Shown: piece by piece, positions 1 to 11,247 of the stretch | Numbering within the stretch: the first letter of the stretch is position 1 | Layout of the letters: every line of letters starts with the position of its first letter | Source: Ananas comosus | Lineage: Eukaryota > Streptophyta > Magnoliopsida > Poales > Bromeliaceae | NCBI RefSeq assembly: GCF_001540865.1 | Contig: NC_033622.1 | Span: forward strand, 5,015,539-5,079,538 | Reading direction: 5' to 3' | Length of the DNA stretch: 64,000 nt | The notes under the pieces: generated by a model | Databases searched by the model: none | The model's input: only the letters and a program-made list of their open reading frames with translations | What the model was told of the DNA's origin: nothing | Program-made: the position numbers and the translations under genes

Positions 1-179
1 GTTTGTCGTTTATTTTGGTTTGTTTTGTTTTATTTGGGGAATGCGTTTGATTTATTTGGGTTGTCAGGTGCAACTTGATTTGCAATTGGTCGCATTAAAC
101 TCTAATTTCATTTGTTCGCATATGACTTCATTTGAGTCTTAAGTTCGCTTATAAGTACTGATTTGCAATTGATTGAGCG

Positions 180-640
180 TTCGAAGAAATCCCTTATTAT
201 TTTAGCATTTGATTTAGGCGGTCCGAATAAATCCCTTTGATTTTGCCATTAATTTCGGTCGAAGATCCCCTATTATTTTGCCATTGAATTTGCCGTCCGA
301 AGAATCCCTATTGGATTTTGCAATTGAATTTGGGTCCGAAGAATTCCCGTTTTATTATAAATTGAATTTGGGAGTCCGAAAAACCCGTTTGATTTTCCAA
401 TTCGATTTGGTTTCGAGGTCCGAAGAAATCCCCGTTTGATTTGCAATTAGATTTGGGGTCCGAAGAAGTCCCCGTTTGATTTGAATTTGAATTTGATTTT
501 CAAATTTGATTTGATTTGGGGTCCGAAGAAATTCCCGTTTTGATTCCAATTCGGGGTCCGAAGAAATCCCCGTTTTAATTTTGATTTGGGGTCCGAAGAA
601 ACGGGGAATCAAAGATTCCCCTCCCCTCTTCTTGCGATAA
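180..640. repeat. Degenerate tandem repeat built on GGGGTCCGAAGAAATCCC
   Basis: About nine imperfect units follow one another. Each contains a core of the type GGTCCGAAGAAATCCCCGTTT followed by a T/A-rich spacer based on GATTTGCAATTG; unit length varies from about 35 to 62 bp. A further copy of the same core lies at about 740-780. No coding potential was recognised. Bases 1-180 are T/G-rich sequence of the same general composition without clear units. Origin (satellite or internal repeat of a retroelement) is unknown. Confidence 0.7.
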
Positions 641-814
641 TTCCCCAGCGATGTTATAGATGTCATCGGCGAAGTTGTTGACGGTGGCACGGATCTGTTC
701 GGCCGGCAAATTTGATTTGACATATTCGAAGAAATATTAAAGGGTCCGAAGAAACGGGGAATCAAAGATTCCCGTCCCCTCTTCTTTCAAAAAGGTCAAA
801 ACGGCGATTGTAGA

Positions 815-909
815 TGTCACGCCCCGCGACCGATGCCAATTTGGCCCGACCCGAGCACGTCAAACAGACGCCGAACGGACAGAGTTTCCCCTATCCGCCT
901 AAGGCTCAT
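815..909 (-). mobile_element. Terminal fragment of a gypsy LTR, cut by the gap
   Basis: The plus strand begins TGTCACGCCCC and runs almost identically to the left end of the complete solo LTR at 24748-24840, and to the reverse complement of the 3' LTR end at 14175-14268. In the sense orientation of this family LTRs begin TGTAA and end GGCGTGACA, so this is the 3' end of an LTR on the minus strand. The remainder is lost in the N gap. Confidence 0.85.
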
Positions 910-1009
910 NNNNNNNNNNNNNNNNNNNNNNNNNNNNNNNNNNNNNNNNNNNNNNNNNNNNNNNNNNNNNNNNNNNNNNNNNNNNNNNNNNNNNNNNNNN
1001 NNNNNNNNN
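910..1009. other. Assembly gap (100 N)
   Basis: Exactly 100 N, the conventional filler for a gap of unknown size. The left edge is inside an LTR whose complete relative (24748-27410) is about 2.66 kb, so more than 100 bp is probably missing. Confidence 0.95.
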
Positions 1010-1984
1010 TTCTTGCATGATTTTCAGTGTTTGACAGTAGATTGAATTTCGAGAATAATCTTGCTGTTTTGGGACGTGAATTGGTCTATGACTTGAATTA
1101 TTTCATATTTATTTTTTGATTGATCACTGTCAGGGTTATTCTCTATTGGCATATTTTTAAACGATCAAATCATTCAGATTCTAGTTAATATGTTGAATCA
1201 TATCCAGCACCTCATGCGTCGAACTTTGAGTGTTGCAATCATTTATTTGATTATTAGTTTTGAGATGAATAAATCTTTCTCTGTTTTGAAATAACTATAA
1301 TATTTTTAACTTGAGGGTTGCACTAATTTAGGGGGAGCCTTTTCGATTCTAGCTATGAATATTTCTGAAATTCAAGATGTGGAAAGAGTTACATCCCTGC
1401 TGGGAGTGTGAAAACTACCACCACATGGAGGAAAGAGCTACCACCCCGGTCGTCCTGTTAGTGTGTGCAGCTACCACATGTTGATTAAAGTATCTATGTG
1501 CGACAAAAGAAAAGTACCTCTCAGAAAGAGAAAAAGTAAGAATAATATGCTCAAAGAGCTATACATCTTGTAGTTGATATAAGGTGGAATGTTAATAAAA
1601 GATGCTCAAAGAGCCACTCCTGTCTCAAACGATGTGCATAACTCAATTTAATCATGTTATGTTAATTTCACATTTTTGAGAAATATTTATTTCATTTTCT
1701 TTAACAAAATATGATGATAAAATGATACAATTTATTTCTAGATCTTGCATGATGTGTGGGATTTTATTTTTTATATATCAAGAATTCTTATTGATTTTCG
1801 GTTTAAAAATTTTGAAATTTTGAATATCCCTGAAATTGATTTTTCAAAATTTATTTATGAAATTTTATTCAAAGTTTTTTTTTGGGATGAAAATAGGTTA
1901 TTTGTGATGATTAAATATTATGAGATATCCTTCATTTTTCTTGGATTTTTCGAGCTGCATTTAAAATTTTTGAAAATTTTCTGG
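1010..1984 (+). other. Non-coding 5' part of retroelement B
   Basis: AT-rich sequence with no convincing reading frame. Around 1320-1620 there are short related segments: a gggggag run, fragments like gagctaccacc and ctaccacatg, and a repeated atgctcaaagagc. They resemble untranslated parts of LTR elements. I assign it to element B only because it runs without a visible boundary into the promoter at about 2030. Confidence 0.4.
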
Positions 1985-2038
1985 CTCGGAGACCGGTCTT
2001 AGGGAAGAGAGACCGGTCCCTCCGCCCGGACCGATATA
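1985..2038 (+). promoter_or_regulatory. Putative internal promoter of element B with ACCGGT pair and TATA box
   Basis: Two ACCGGTC motifs within 30 bp, each flanked by GAGA on the left, are followed by a related GGACCGAT and by TATAAG at about 2033. About 120 bp of ATG-free leader and a typical GT...AG intron follow before the reading frame. The ACCGGT motif is the same as in the LTR arrays elsewhere in this window. Promoter function is inferred from order and spacing only. Confidence 0.5.
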
Positions 2039-2156
2039 AGGGTTTGCGGTCCGGTTTCTTCTCACTTTACCAAACTCGTTCTAACTTCTCCTCAGGGCTT
2101 TAAACATACCTAGGGTGCTTTTGCTTCAAATCTTCATCAATTTCAACTTGATTTTG

Positions 2157-2582
2157 GTATGATTCTCGGATTTTATTTCATTGTTATCCTAGAATCCGAA
2201 TTTTATGCTTTCTTTTCAATTTTTGGAGGATTTGTCCATTATGTTGTTAGATCTTTTCATTTTTGCCCTGATCTTACCTCTAGACATGTTAGTCAAACAT
2301 TTTTATGCATTATTTCATATTTTGATGCATTTGTTTGGTTGTTTTGGCTATGTTTTTTTCATCCAGACCTAATTTTTCAAATTTTTCGAAAATTGGTATT
2401 TTACTGATTTTTTATGCTTGATTTGCCCATGATTTTCATGATTAAGTGCCATAGGATTATCGAGTATATTTCTTATCAATTTGCTTCTTATCAATTTGCT
2501 ACTTATCAATTTGCTAAAATTTTTTTAATCACAAATTGTTGTTCAAATGTTCAAAATATATATAAATTGTTGTGTTTGACAG
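2157..2582 (+). other. Predicted 5'UTR intron of the B gene
   Basis: Donor TTTTG/GTATGATT and acceptor TGTTTGACAG/GG bracket 426 bp of T-rich, intron-like sequence. The presumed first exon (about 2040-2156) has no ATG, so after splicing the first ATG is at 2597, in frame with the long downstream reading frame. The triplicated tatcaatttgct in the intron (2474-2513) would make an odd N-terminus if translated, which supports splicing. Confidence 0.55.
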
Positions 2583-2596
2583 GGATTTCTTCGAAA

Positions 2597-3979
2597 ATGT
2601 ACTCGTGGTTACTTGTTCTTGTGGTCCTTATGGCTGGGGGTGGTCGCGGTAGCAAGCGACAGCGCTCCTCGGCTAAGAGGCCGGTTGAGCAACAACCGGA
2701 AGATGAAGGGAGTGAGTATGCCCCGGGTGATGAATCTGAGGAGGACGAGCAGGATTGGGAGACTTTTGTTCCTGAAGTTTTAGCTAAGGAAAAGGACGCT
2801 GGGAAAGGCAAGGGAAAAGGAAAAGCTGTGGATAAAGGCAAAGGAAAAGCAACTGAACGTCCCAGTCGTCGTAAGTCCGGGGGTGTTGAGATTCGAGAAC
2901 CGGGCTCTGAACCTCCACGTCGCAGTCTACAGGATGTTCCATCTAATCGACGGTCAATGTATTCGTCGAAACACTGCATTGGTGAGCGAGATGTTGGGGT
3001 GGCCAGTATTATTAGTTGTGTGCCGGGTTTTCAGGATTTGTTTGAACAGGGGAATCTTCATCAGATTTGTGATTTCCCGGAGCAAACCGGTTATTGCTTG
3101 GAGTTGATCAGAGAATTCTACATGAGAGCAGGTCACCTCAGTGATTCCGATGGGGGTCCGTACGTGTTTAAGACTTCTGTCCGTGGTGTTGAGTTATCCA
3201 TCACTCCTGCGACAATAGCTTCGGTGCTTGAGATGGAAGCTAAAACTGACGGAGTGGAGTATTTGCAGGCCGGGTTCGACTCACTTCGCGATTGGAACCG
3301 TGTCGTAAACACTATCTGCATGCCGGGTACTAAATCAAACGGAATTATGGTTATGTCCGAAGATTTTAAAATGGAATACAGATTTCTGAACTTTGTGGTT
3401 TGCTACAACATCATGCCTCTCGCGAACACGAAAATCTTGAGATGGGATCGGATTCTGTACATGTATCTCTTGGGTAGGCCAGATATTGTGAGTGCAAGAA
3501 ACATTAACATGAATATTCCGTTTCTGATATGGCGGCGGATGGCGAAAGACATCAAAACCTCTGGGCAAAATGAGAGGTTACCATTTCCTATGATAATTAT
3601 GCGGATTTTGCGACTTCGTGAGGTGGATGTTAGGTGTACATCATACGAACACAGTTTAGGTCGGATCAATGAAAGGACGTTTGTAAAGTCCTCGGTGCAG
3701 CTTCGTACGCCGTCTCAACGTGCTTCTACCCCTCTAGCAGCTCCACCTCCTGCTACTGCTACTTCTTCCCGTCCTTCTATGGACATTTCTGAGGAGGATA
3801 TTTTCGTTTCATCGATGTATCGCGAGCAGCAACGTTTATCTGAGGAGCTACAAAAGTTGTCTGCCGAACAAACTGCAATTCGTAAGGATGTGAGCAAGAT
3901 GAAGCGCTTGTTGAATATGATTTTTGACAAATTAGGATGTTGTCGGGCGGATTTACCTCCAGGAGATGATTCTGACTAG
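2597..3979 (+). CDS. Putative plant transposon-associated protein of element B
   Basis: An intact 460-codon frame from ATG 2597; ATG 2630 (MAGGGRG) is an equally good start. Visible parts: a basic then acidic N-terminus (residues about 12-60), a lysine/glycine-rich stretch with repeated KGKGK, a conserved-looking central domain (about 115-340) with the pattern LIREFYMRAG ... VRGVELSITP ... RWDRILYMYLLGRPDI, a Pro/Ser/Ala linker, and a C-terminal heptad region (REQQRLSEELQKLSAEQ) ending PPGDDSD. The central pattern is what I know as the putative plant transposon protein domain, found in plant LTR elements; its function is unknown. The coiled coil suggests oligomerisation (inference). It lies upstream of a polypurine tract and LTR, with its own TATA box and leader intron. 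The frame lacks stops, so the copy is young or constrained. The hydrophobic start (MYSWLLVLVVLM) is too short to call a signal peptide. Confidence 0.6.
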   Translation: MYSWLLVLVVLMAGGGRGSKRQRSSAKRPVEQQPEDEGSEYAPGDESEEDEQDWETFVPEVLAKEKDAGKGKGKGKAVDKGKGKATERPSRRKSGGVEIREPGSEPPRRSLQDVPSNRRSMYSSKHCIGERDVGVASIISCVPGFQDLFEQGNLHQICDFPEQTGYCLELIREFYMRAGHLSDSDGGPYVFKTSVRGVELSITPATIASVLEMEAKTDGVEYLQAGFDSLRDWNRVVNTICMPGTKSNGIMVMSEDFKMEYRFLNFVVCYNIMPLANTKILRWDRILYMYLLGRPDIVSARNINMNIPFLIWRRMAKDIKTSGQNERLPFPMIIMRILRLREVDVRCTSYEHSLGRINERTFVKSSVQLRTPSQRASTPLAAPPPATATSSRPSMDISEEDIFVSSMYREQQRLSEELQKLSAEQTAIRKDVSKMKRLLNMIFDKLGCCRADLPPGDDSD

Positions 3980-4441
3980 GATTTTCCGAGCTTCTTCTTT
4001 TTGTCGTTTTGGCGCTTTCTGACAAAAAGGGGGAGATGGGATGGTCTTAATGATGATGATGATGCATTTGCTTAGGGCTTTGCTTAGTTAAGATGACTTT
4101 GTTTTAATGCTTTAGGTGTTTTGAACTTTGTTTTAATGCTTTAGGTGTTTGACTTAGTGTTGTGTGAACTTTAGTTGATTGTTTGATCTTCTTGATACTT
4201 CTTGATACTTGAATCTTGATTATGCTTTGAGAATGTTTTTGCAGGAATAATTCAAGACTTCAAGACTCCATGTCTAAGTCATAGAGTTTGTATTAAGGTT
4301 ATAAAAGTGTAATTTTTGTTTATTGGATTGATCATGCAGGAGATTATCGTTTGGTGATTGCGATGATCTTCTTTTTATGACTTATTGGTTGTATACAAGC
4401 TTTGTAGTATATTTTGTCACGAAATCGCCAAAGGGGGAGAT
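3980..4441 (+). other. 3' untranslated part of element B with two polypurine tracts
   Basis: Contains AAAAAGGGGGAGA at about 4024-4036 and AAAGGGGGAGA at 4430-4440. The second lies directly before the LTR start TGTTAAGG at 4442 and is the likely primer site for plus-strand synthesis. At about 4097-4147 a direct repeat of tttgttttaatgctttagg occurs. No gene is visible. Confidence 0.6.
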
Positions 4442-5610
4442 TGTTAAGGATTTTATAGGTTGGCGAATTTCGTAAAGTTGTTTGGAGTCTTGAAGAGTTG
4501 ATCGCAGAAGTTTTTGAGCAAAGATTCAAATTGGAGGACAAAGACTCATTCGGAAAGATCGACACCTAAAGTATGAAGAAAAGATCATTTGTGGTGAAGA
4601 TACATAATTAAAATAAGTTCAGAAGGCTTAGATTGTTTTTAAATAACTTTTCTGAACTTTCTTGTGTTCTGGGACCGGTCTCTAAAATGGAGAGACCGGT
4701 TCCCCCAAGGTCCTCACTGCGTAAACCTTGATGCAACCGGTCCCCTGTGATGAGAGACCGGTTCCCGAACCGTGGTGATTCTGTCGCGCAGCGAGGGACC
4801 AGTCTCAAGTTTGAGAGACCGATTCCCGAACGTGGGGTTTTTGGTCACGCAGGGAGGGACCGGTTTCTCACTTGAGAGACCGGTCTCTCACAGACCGGTC
4901 TCCCCGACAGGACCGGTCTCTGAGGACGACACAGGTTTTTAAAATCGACTTTTTGCAATCCTAGTCTACTTCTAAGTCTTCAAAACATATAAATAAGCTA
5001 TGTGGGTCATCTAAAATTAAGGCTTCGAATATTTTACCAATTCTAAACCCTAGAAACTCAATTCTCTCCTTTTCAATGCTTAGATGAGTTTCTAGCAATC
5101 GACATCGGCTTGATTCTTCGTTGTTACTCAATAATTCTTACGAGAATCAAGTAGATGTTTGATAATAGGTGAACTCCCATAGCTTATGGTATTCAAACGT
5201 TAAATCACCACAAATCTTCGATTCTACAAGCTCCGGAAGGAGGTTCGGCACGTGGATTTCGTGTGAAGCCGAGGATTCGGAGGACGCTTCGAGGAGTTGA
5301 GGCGTTGACGCTGCGAGGAGTTGCAGCGAGGTCGATTGGTGGATTCCTATCGATCGAGGACCGGCAAAGATCACCATCAACGAGAAATCAGTAAATTGAG
5401 TCGTGTGTTTTTGTCGAAATCACTTGTACTCAAGTTTTCTTAGTGGATTTTCTTTGCGTGATCGGTCCCGTGGGTTTTTCACTCCGAATTGGAGTTTTTC
5501 CACGTTAAATTCTTGGTGTGCTGTTTTAATTTCCGCTATTTTGTATTGTTTACATCGAGATTTTTCGAGTTTGCCGGATTTACACCTATTCACCCCCCTC
5601 TAGGTGTTAC
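4442..5610 (+). mobile_element. 3' LTR of element B, right end truncated
   Basis: It starts TGTTAAGG directly after the polypurine tract. It holds eight ACCGGT motifs (4674-4917), a TATA-like acatataaata at about 4986 and a leader-like region, and runs to CACCCCCCTCTAGGTG at about 5592-5607, a string typical of the end of copia-type plant LTRs. No primer-binding site or TG...CA terminus follows. The sequence passes directly into gypsy element A, so the exact junction (about 5605-5615) is an estimate. Confidence 0.6.
4674..4917 (+). repeat. ACCGGT palindrome array in the B LTR (8 motifs)
   Basis: ACCGGT begins at 4674, 4695, 4736, 4757, 4859, 4879, 4894 and 4912, mostly as GAGACCGGTCTC or GGGACCGGTTCC, plus degenerate copies at about 4798 and 4818. 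Neighbouring motifs can pair as short stem-loops. The array lies 230-480 bp from the LTR start and upstream of the TATA-like box. Confidence 0.85.
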
Positions 5611-7498
5611 TTACCTTTTAGATCCTCGGGATCCATATCTTACACGAGCGCCTAGTGGGCGAGTATTTGCCACTCAGGTGGAGAAGCCACCAATCATCGT
5701 TCCCGACGACGTCGTGGCAGGTATTATTCTGATTAAAGGCACTAGGGCTAGAGCCATATTTGACACGGGTGCATCTCATTCATTCATATTAGCATCATTT
5801 GCGCAAGCTCATAATATAGAGATCACTCATAATGAGGAGTATTGGTCGGTGAACACTCCCGGACACTCGATCGATGTTTACGATGAGTGCTTGGACTGCC
5901 CAGTGCAAATAGGCGATTGGATTATGCCGATCGACCTTCTAGTGTTGAAAGAAATGTGGGGATTCGAGGTAATCTTGGGGATCAATTGGCTCTCTAAGTA
6001 TTACGCGGTTATAGATTGTGAAAGAAGGGTGATCACGTTCCGTGAACCTAACCAAGAGGAGTTTGTCTACCGGGCGTGTAAGGGCAAACGCTTTGCAGCC
6101 ACTATATCGACGGTGAGGGCGAAAAGGATGATCAAAGGCGGCTGTAAGGCCTACTTGGCGACCATCGTAGACTCTCGAAAAGAGTACCCGAAATTGGAGA
6201 GTATTCGAGTTGTGCGGGAGTATCCAGATGTATTCCCCGCGGAGTTACCGGGATTGCCCCCGGATCGGGAAGTCGAGTTTGTGATTGACTTGATTCCCGG
6301 GGCGGCGCCAATTTCGAAGGCTCCGTACAGAATGGCACCGGTGGAGTTGAAGGAATTGAAAGCCCAGCTACAAGACTTGCTCGATAAGGGCTTCGTACGG
6401 CCGAGCGTGTCCCCGTGGGGAGCTCCAGTGCTATTTGTAAAGAAAAAAGACGGCACACTTCGACTCTGCGTTGATTATCGCGAGTTGAATAGGGTGACGA
6501 TCAAGAACAAATACCCGTTGCCAAGGATTGATGACCTGTTCGACCAGTTGCAAGGGTCAAGGGTATACTCGAAGATTGACCTGCAGTCGGGGTATCATCA
6601 GTTGAAGATACGGCCCAAAGACGTGCACAAAACGGCGTACCGTACGCGGTATGGCCATTATAAGTTCACGGTAATGCCGTTTGGGCTTACTAATGCCCCA
6701 GCAGCATTCATGGACTTGATGAATAGAGTCTTCCGACCGATATTGGACCGGTGCGTCGTGGTATTCATCGACGATGTATTGGTATATTCTCGGACCGAAG
6801 AAGAACATGAAGAGCATTTAAGACTCGTGTTGGAGATACTCCGGAAGGAAAAGCTTTACGCAAAATTAAAGAAATGCGAGTTTTGGCTTTCGAAGGTTAC
6901 CTTCTTGGGCCACGTTGTATCCGGAGATGGCATCTCGGTGGACCCAAAGAAAGTTGAGGCGATTAGAGATTGGCCTCGCCCGACAAGTGTAGCGGAAATT
7001 CGTAGCTACCTTGGACTTGCGGGCTATTACTGGCGGTTCGTGGAGGGGTTCGCCAGGATAACGACTCCACTAACGCGCCTTACGCACAAAAGGGTAAAGT
7101 ATGTTTGGAGCCCCGAGTGTGGGCGGAGCTTTGAAGAGCTAAAGACAAGATTAACATCTACTCCGGTGCTTGCCTTGCCGACGCCGGGAGAAAGCTATGT
7201 CGTGTACAGCGATGCCTCGTATGTGGGACTCGGGTGTGTCTTGATGCAAAACGGCCGAGTCATAGCTTATGCTTCGCGCAAACTGAAGAATTATGAAAAG
7301 AACTACCCGACTCACGACCTTGAGCTAGCGGCGGTTATATTCGCGCTAAAACTGTGGAGGCATTACTTGTATGGGGAACATTGTGAGATTTACACTGATC
7401 ATAAGAGTCTCAAATACTTGTTCACCCAAAAGGAGCTAAACTTGCGACAGCAGCGGTGGTTAGAGTTGCTTAAGGATTATGATGTTACGATCCTCTAC
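5605..7498 (+). pseudogene. pol: Gypsy element A: protease, reverse transcriptase and RNase H part of pol
   Basis: One open frame of about 630 codons, beginning without gag because element B adjoins it on the left; in-frame ATGs further left belong to B sequence. Order: a short gag tail; aspartic protease with intact FDTGASHSF (about 5758-5784); a spacer; reverse transcriptase with [38 protein letters not shown] and the catalytic VFIDD (about 6762); then RNase H with SDAS, DLELAAV and YTDHKSLKY. The type is Ty3/gypsy, Tekay/Del-like; the chromodomain downstream (11248-11742) supports that. Translation stops being meaningful at 7498, where a solo LTR is inserted in the linker after [11 protein letters not shown]; the host frame continues at 10139. 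Protease, RT and RNase H look intact, but the gene as a whole is broken. Confidence 0.93.
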
Positions 7499-10138
7499 TG
7501 TCACGCCCCGGGACCGGCGGAGGCCCTCCCGGTAGCGTGCCCAGACCCGCCATATGTCAACACATATAAGGCGTCTACAACAAAAGCGGAAGTAAGAGCA
7601 AGAAATAGAACAAGTAAAAGAAGTGAAATAACTAGCAACTAATGATATCAGAGCAAGTAAAGTTCTATCATCTACACCAAAGTAAAGAAATAAAGCTAGT
7701 CAAACAAAGATAACCACAAGTAGTACAATAACTGTCTCTAGTACAAAAATGGTGGTCTCTATACATATACGGGTACAACTCTCAACCTCTCACAAAAAGA
7801 AAACACGAGAGGTAGACCACCTATCGAACGATCCCTCGGTAAGCGCGCTAGCCCGAGGCGATACCCTTTCCGCGCTCCCTGGCCTCACCCTGAACAGAAG
7901 GCTCTGAAAAACATCGAGAAAAAGAGGGCGTGAGAACTATAATTTATAGTTCCCAGTGGGCAATTACTGACCTCAGCTCATGCTCCACTAGGCCCCAAAA
8001 ACAAGGGTAAGCAACGATAATAATAATAATAAATAAGGAGCATGTAAATAGACTGCTGAAAGAAAGCATAACTGAAATGCTAGACTACTGTGTCACAAGT
8101 AAGCATGATGTCAACCAAAGTGTACATCTATCTATCATTACAATTCAGTCCAATGGCACTAGTTCAATGTTGTTAACCTTGATCAATGCATGATGTAGAA
8201 GTTCTATCATGGCAACCAAGTATACTACATATCTCACACTATGCTAAAAGCATGTAAATGTAATCCAACTACTAAGCCTATCTAGTAGTGATTGTTCATT
8301 ATCAAACCGTGTCGATTTCCATTTCCAATTAGGGACCTACCCAAGGTAGTCCAGCTTGTGCCGCCTAAGTGCCTGTGGTAGCCCAACATCCCTACTCTTG
8401 GAATGTGTCTGTCCCACTCGACCCCGTAGGCTTCTCAATACCGCACGAGCGAACAAAAGTCGCGTAGGCCAACTCCGGAGTGCCGGCTTGTGGGGAGCGA
8501 CCCTCACAAGCATGTGCGAATGAGCACAAATGGCAAACAAGCAAAGTCACTGTCTCAAGTACCCAATCCTCATGTCTCTCACATGGTATAGTCGCTAGCA
8601 TCCCGAAGGTCTAGTTCCAAGTCATAATGTGAAGTTTCAACATTTGCTACGCCTAGTGCCCCTTGATGACACTTAGGCAATTTGGTGACCAACATATATC
8701 CCAAGTCCCTCGATGGCCCTATCCACTAGGTTCTCACATGTCCCGAGCTCAATGCCGCTTGATGACATTAGCTCTCTAATGCACATAGCTTCTAAATGAC
8801 AATCTTGTCAATTTTCATGTCACAAATAAACTTAGGTTTAAATGCATGAATCCGAACTTATTTATACTATAGAAGCATGATACCACGTCTCATATAGAAT
8901 GCCAAATGCAACTATGGCCTAATGAGCTACTCTCTACTACATAGAGGTCCAAAATTTCATCATATATAACATAGGCCTTTTAAGCATTCTAAAATTCACA
9001 ACAAATACATATAACCAGAATAAGCATGCTTTTTCATTTGACCACACTTAATTAAGCACAAATGAGAATTTCTCATTGTGTGGCTAGGTCAAACCCACCG
9101 AACCGTCGCGTAGAGCCTCGTCTCGCCGAATCAAGTCGTCCCCGAGTCTCAAAATACCCTAAAAGTAATCAGCGAAGAGATACGAGGGCATTACAACCAT
9201 CCAAGAACTCAAACATTAACCTAGAAGCAAAAAGGGCCAAAACTCACCTCAAGAGGAGAAATCTTCTCCTAAGCTCCAAAAGAGAGCTAGAACCCTTCTA
9301 ATCCAAGCCTTAGGAAGGTTCTAAACCAATCGATCTAGCCCCAAAAGCCCTAGATCAAAAAGCCCCAAAAATAAGCCCTAAATCTCATTCTAGGGTTTCA
9401 TCTCCCAAAAACCACAAAACAAGAATCTAGAGGAGGGAAATATGATACTAACCCTTTGGAAGCTTCGATCCAAGCCCAAAATGCCCTAGGGTTGAAGTTT
9501 GGTCCACCACCAAGCCCTACAAGCAAGCTCCAAGCCTTGCAAAGGTGGGAAAGAGGGAAAGGGGTTGAGCTCCAAGCTCCCTCAAGCTAGCTCCTCTTCT
9601 TCTCCTTCTCCTCCTTCTTCTTCTTCTTCTCTCTCTAGAAAATGTAGGGAGAGGGAGAGAATGAGAGAATGAGAGAGGGAAGAGGGGGAAATGGCTAATA
9701 AGCCCATCTAATGTAACAAAATCCAGTGAGGCCCCTCAAAAATCCAAAATTGCATCAGCCCGAACTGGGCAGTTTTCGCCCAGAGAAAAGGGACCGGCTC
9801 TCCAGCAGGACCGCGTTCTCGCTCGACCGAAAACCAGCGTTGATGACACGCAGACCGTACCGGCCTCCAGCGCGGGCGGTCTCTCACTGCGAACGCGTGT
9901 TCGGGTACGTGTCTTCGCCTGCCAGGCCGGTTGCTCAGGCTGCCTCACACTGCTCACTGGGGGACGGTCTATCCGTTTCAGGGACCGCTCGCCCAGCAGT
10001 GAAAACTCTCAGGACTTGTCCACAGAATTCAGTTTTCGAACTTTTTGGTCGAATAATTTCAACCTCCACGAGTGTTGGAAAAGCTCAAATAATCAAACAC
10101 TCGAGCCTCGCCATTTGCAAAGTCAGTGTTGATTTACA
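7499..10138 (-). mobile_element. Solo LTR (Del/Tekay-like) inserted in element A
   Basis: It is bounded by TGTCACGCC on the left and TTTACA on the right, with the 5-bp direct repeat TCTAC at 7494-7498 and 10139-10143, so the insertion is complete and only one LTR remains. In sense (minus) orientation it begins TGTAAA and ends GGGGCGTGACA. It is clearly related to the LTRs at 17811-20383 and 58244-60939, sharing the opening TGTCACGCC..GGACCGGC, the CATATAAGGCG string, the tccggagtgccggcttgtggggagcgacc block and the terminal cactcga.cctcgc region. Its ACCGGT array (about 9785-9975) is largely decayed. Open frames inside it are not genes. Confidence 0.95.
7914..7960 (-). other. Conserved LTR hairpin/CAG block, copy in solo LTR 7499-10138
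   Basis: Read on the minus strand: CCCACTGGGAACTATAA, the inverse ATTATAGTTC, CTCACGCCC, a T-rich tract, then TTTTTCAG. See the finding on the conserved LTR structure. Function unknown. Confidence 0.7.
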
Positions 10139-11247
10139 TCTACCACCCCGGAGCAACGTCGTTGCGATGTCTCTAAGTAGAGTCGCGCGAAAAATTTGGC
10201 GAGCATAAGTTACGCCCCAACCGGCGTTGCAAAGGAGATGCAACGGTTTGGCCTGAGAGGTCTGTGCCGGCGGGTGGCGACACTTGCACCTGGATTGTGC
10301 AGACGATTGCTTGGAGAGAGATCAAAGGAGCTACAAGCGCTCGGGGGGGTGGTTATGACCCAAAAGGTCGGAAAGTTGAGACAGGTAATCGCGCATGATT
10401 TCGGATTGGAACACGACACTTACGATATCGTAGATCTTTGGTGCGTACCCAGACGAGGACCTTGTCAGGAAGCGCGATTTTATGTAAAGCGCATAACCCC
10501 TACAAGGTATAACACCGGCAGCCACCAAAAATGTATCGAGACTTGAAATTAATTATGGGTGTGCGCGGCATGAAGAAAGATACATCGCGGAAGTTCGTGG
10601 CGCAGTGCCTCACGTGCCCAATTAAGGCAGAACGCATTTCGACGGGAAGTTACAAAATCTACAATTACCCGTGTGGAAATGGAAAGAATTCGCAATGATT
10701 TATGTGGGGGGGGGACGGGCTGCCTAGATCACAAGTGCACACGATGCGAATGTGGTAGTTGTGGACGGTTAACATTCGGTCACACTTTTTTGCCGATCAT
10801 CATACTTGCGGCGGGAGGGAAATTAGCTAAGTCTATGTTGACGAGTGGTGGCTTCAGGGTCGTATACTATTGTATCGGATCGGACTCTAGGCTTCAATCT
10901 CTATTTTTGAAAAAGCTTGCAAGTTACTTGGGCACACGGCTCGATTTTAGCCAAGCATTCATCATCAAAGTGACGGTCAGTCGAGGGACAATTCAAATAC
11001 TGCAGACATGCTTCGAGCGTTCGTTGTGCTTGTTATAAGTGGGCGGGATGGCCATTATGATCATTACGATGGCGGACTTGATACAACTAATAGCTACCAA
11101 GAAAGTATTGCGATGGCGCCATTCGAGGCCCTTTACGGAAGGAAGTGTCGCTCGCCAATACATTAGAGCGACGTGGGCGAGAAAATGGTTCTTGGCCCCG
11201 ACGTGGTGTGAGAGGCGAAGGAGAAAGTCCGCCTTGCCCGACAAAGG
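10139..11247 (+). pseudogene. Decayed integrase region of element A
   Basis: Directly after the solo LTR, tctaccaccccgg resumes the YHPG linker of the gypsy polyprotein. Fragments of the expected order are readable in shifting frames: GDA-like region, FVAQCLTCP (about 10597), a zinc/integrase-core-like stretch with GTRLDFSQAF (about 10932), a GQS-RTIQ-like piece (about 10975), then SIAMAPFEALYGRKCRSPI-like at about 11104-11158. The many small insertions and deletions leave no integrase frame. This contrasts with the open frames on both sides. Confidence 0.8.

Noticed and set aside
2414..2596. N-terminal extension of the B protein from ATG 2414
   Set aside because: This part includes triplicated ttatcaatttgct and a T-rich tract ending in TTTGACAG, better explained as intron.
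9726..10208. 160-aa open frame
   Set aside because: It lies inside the solo LTR and crosses its right boundary; its sequence derives from the decayed ACCGGT array. No protein similarity.
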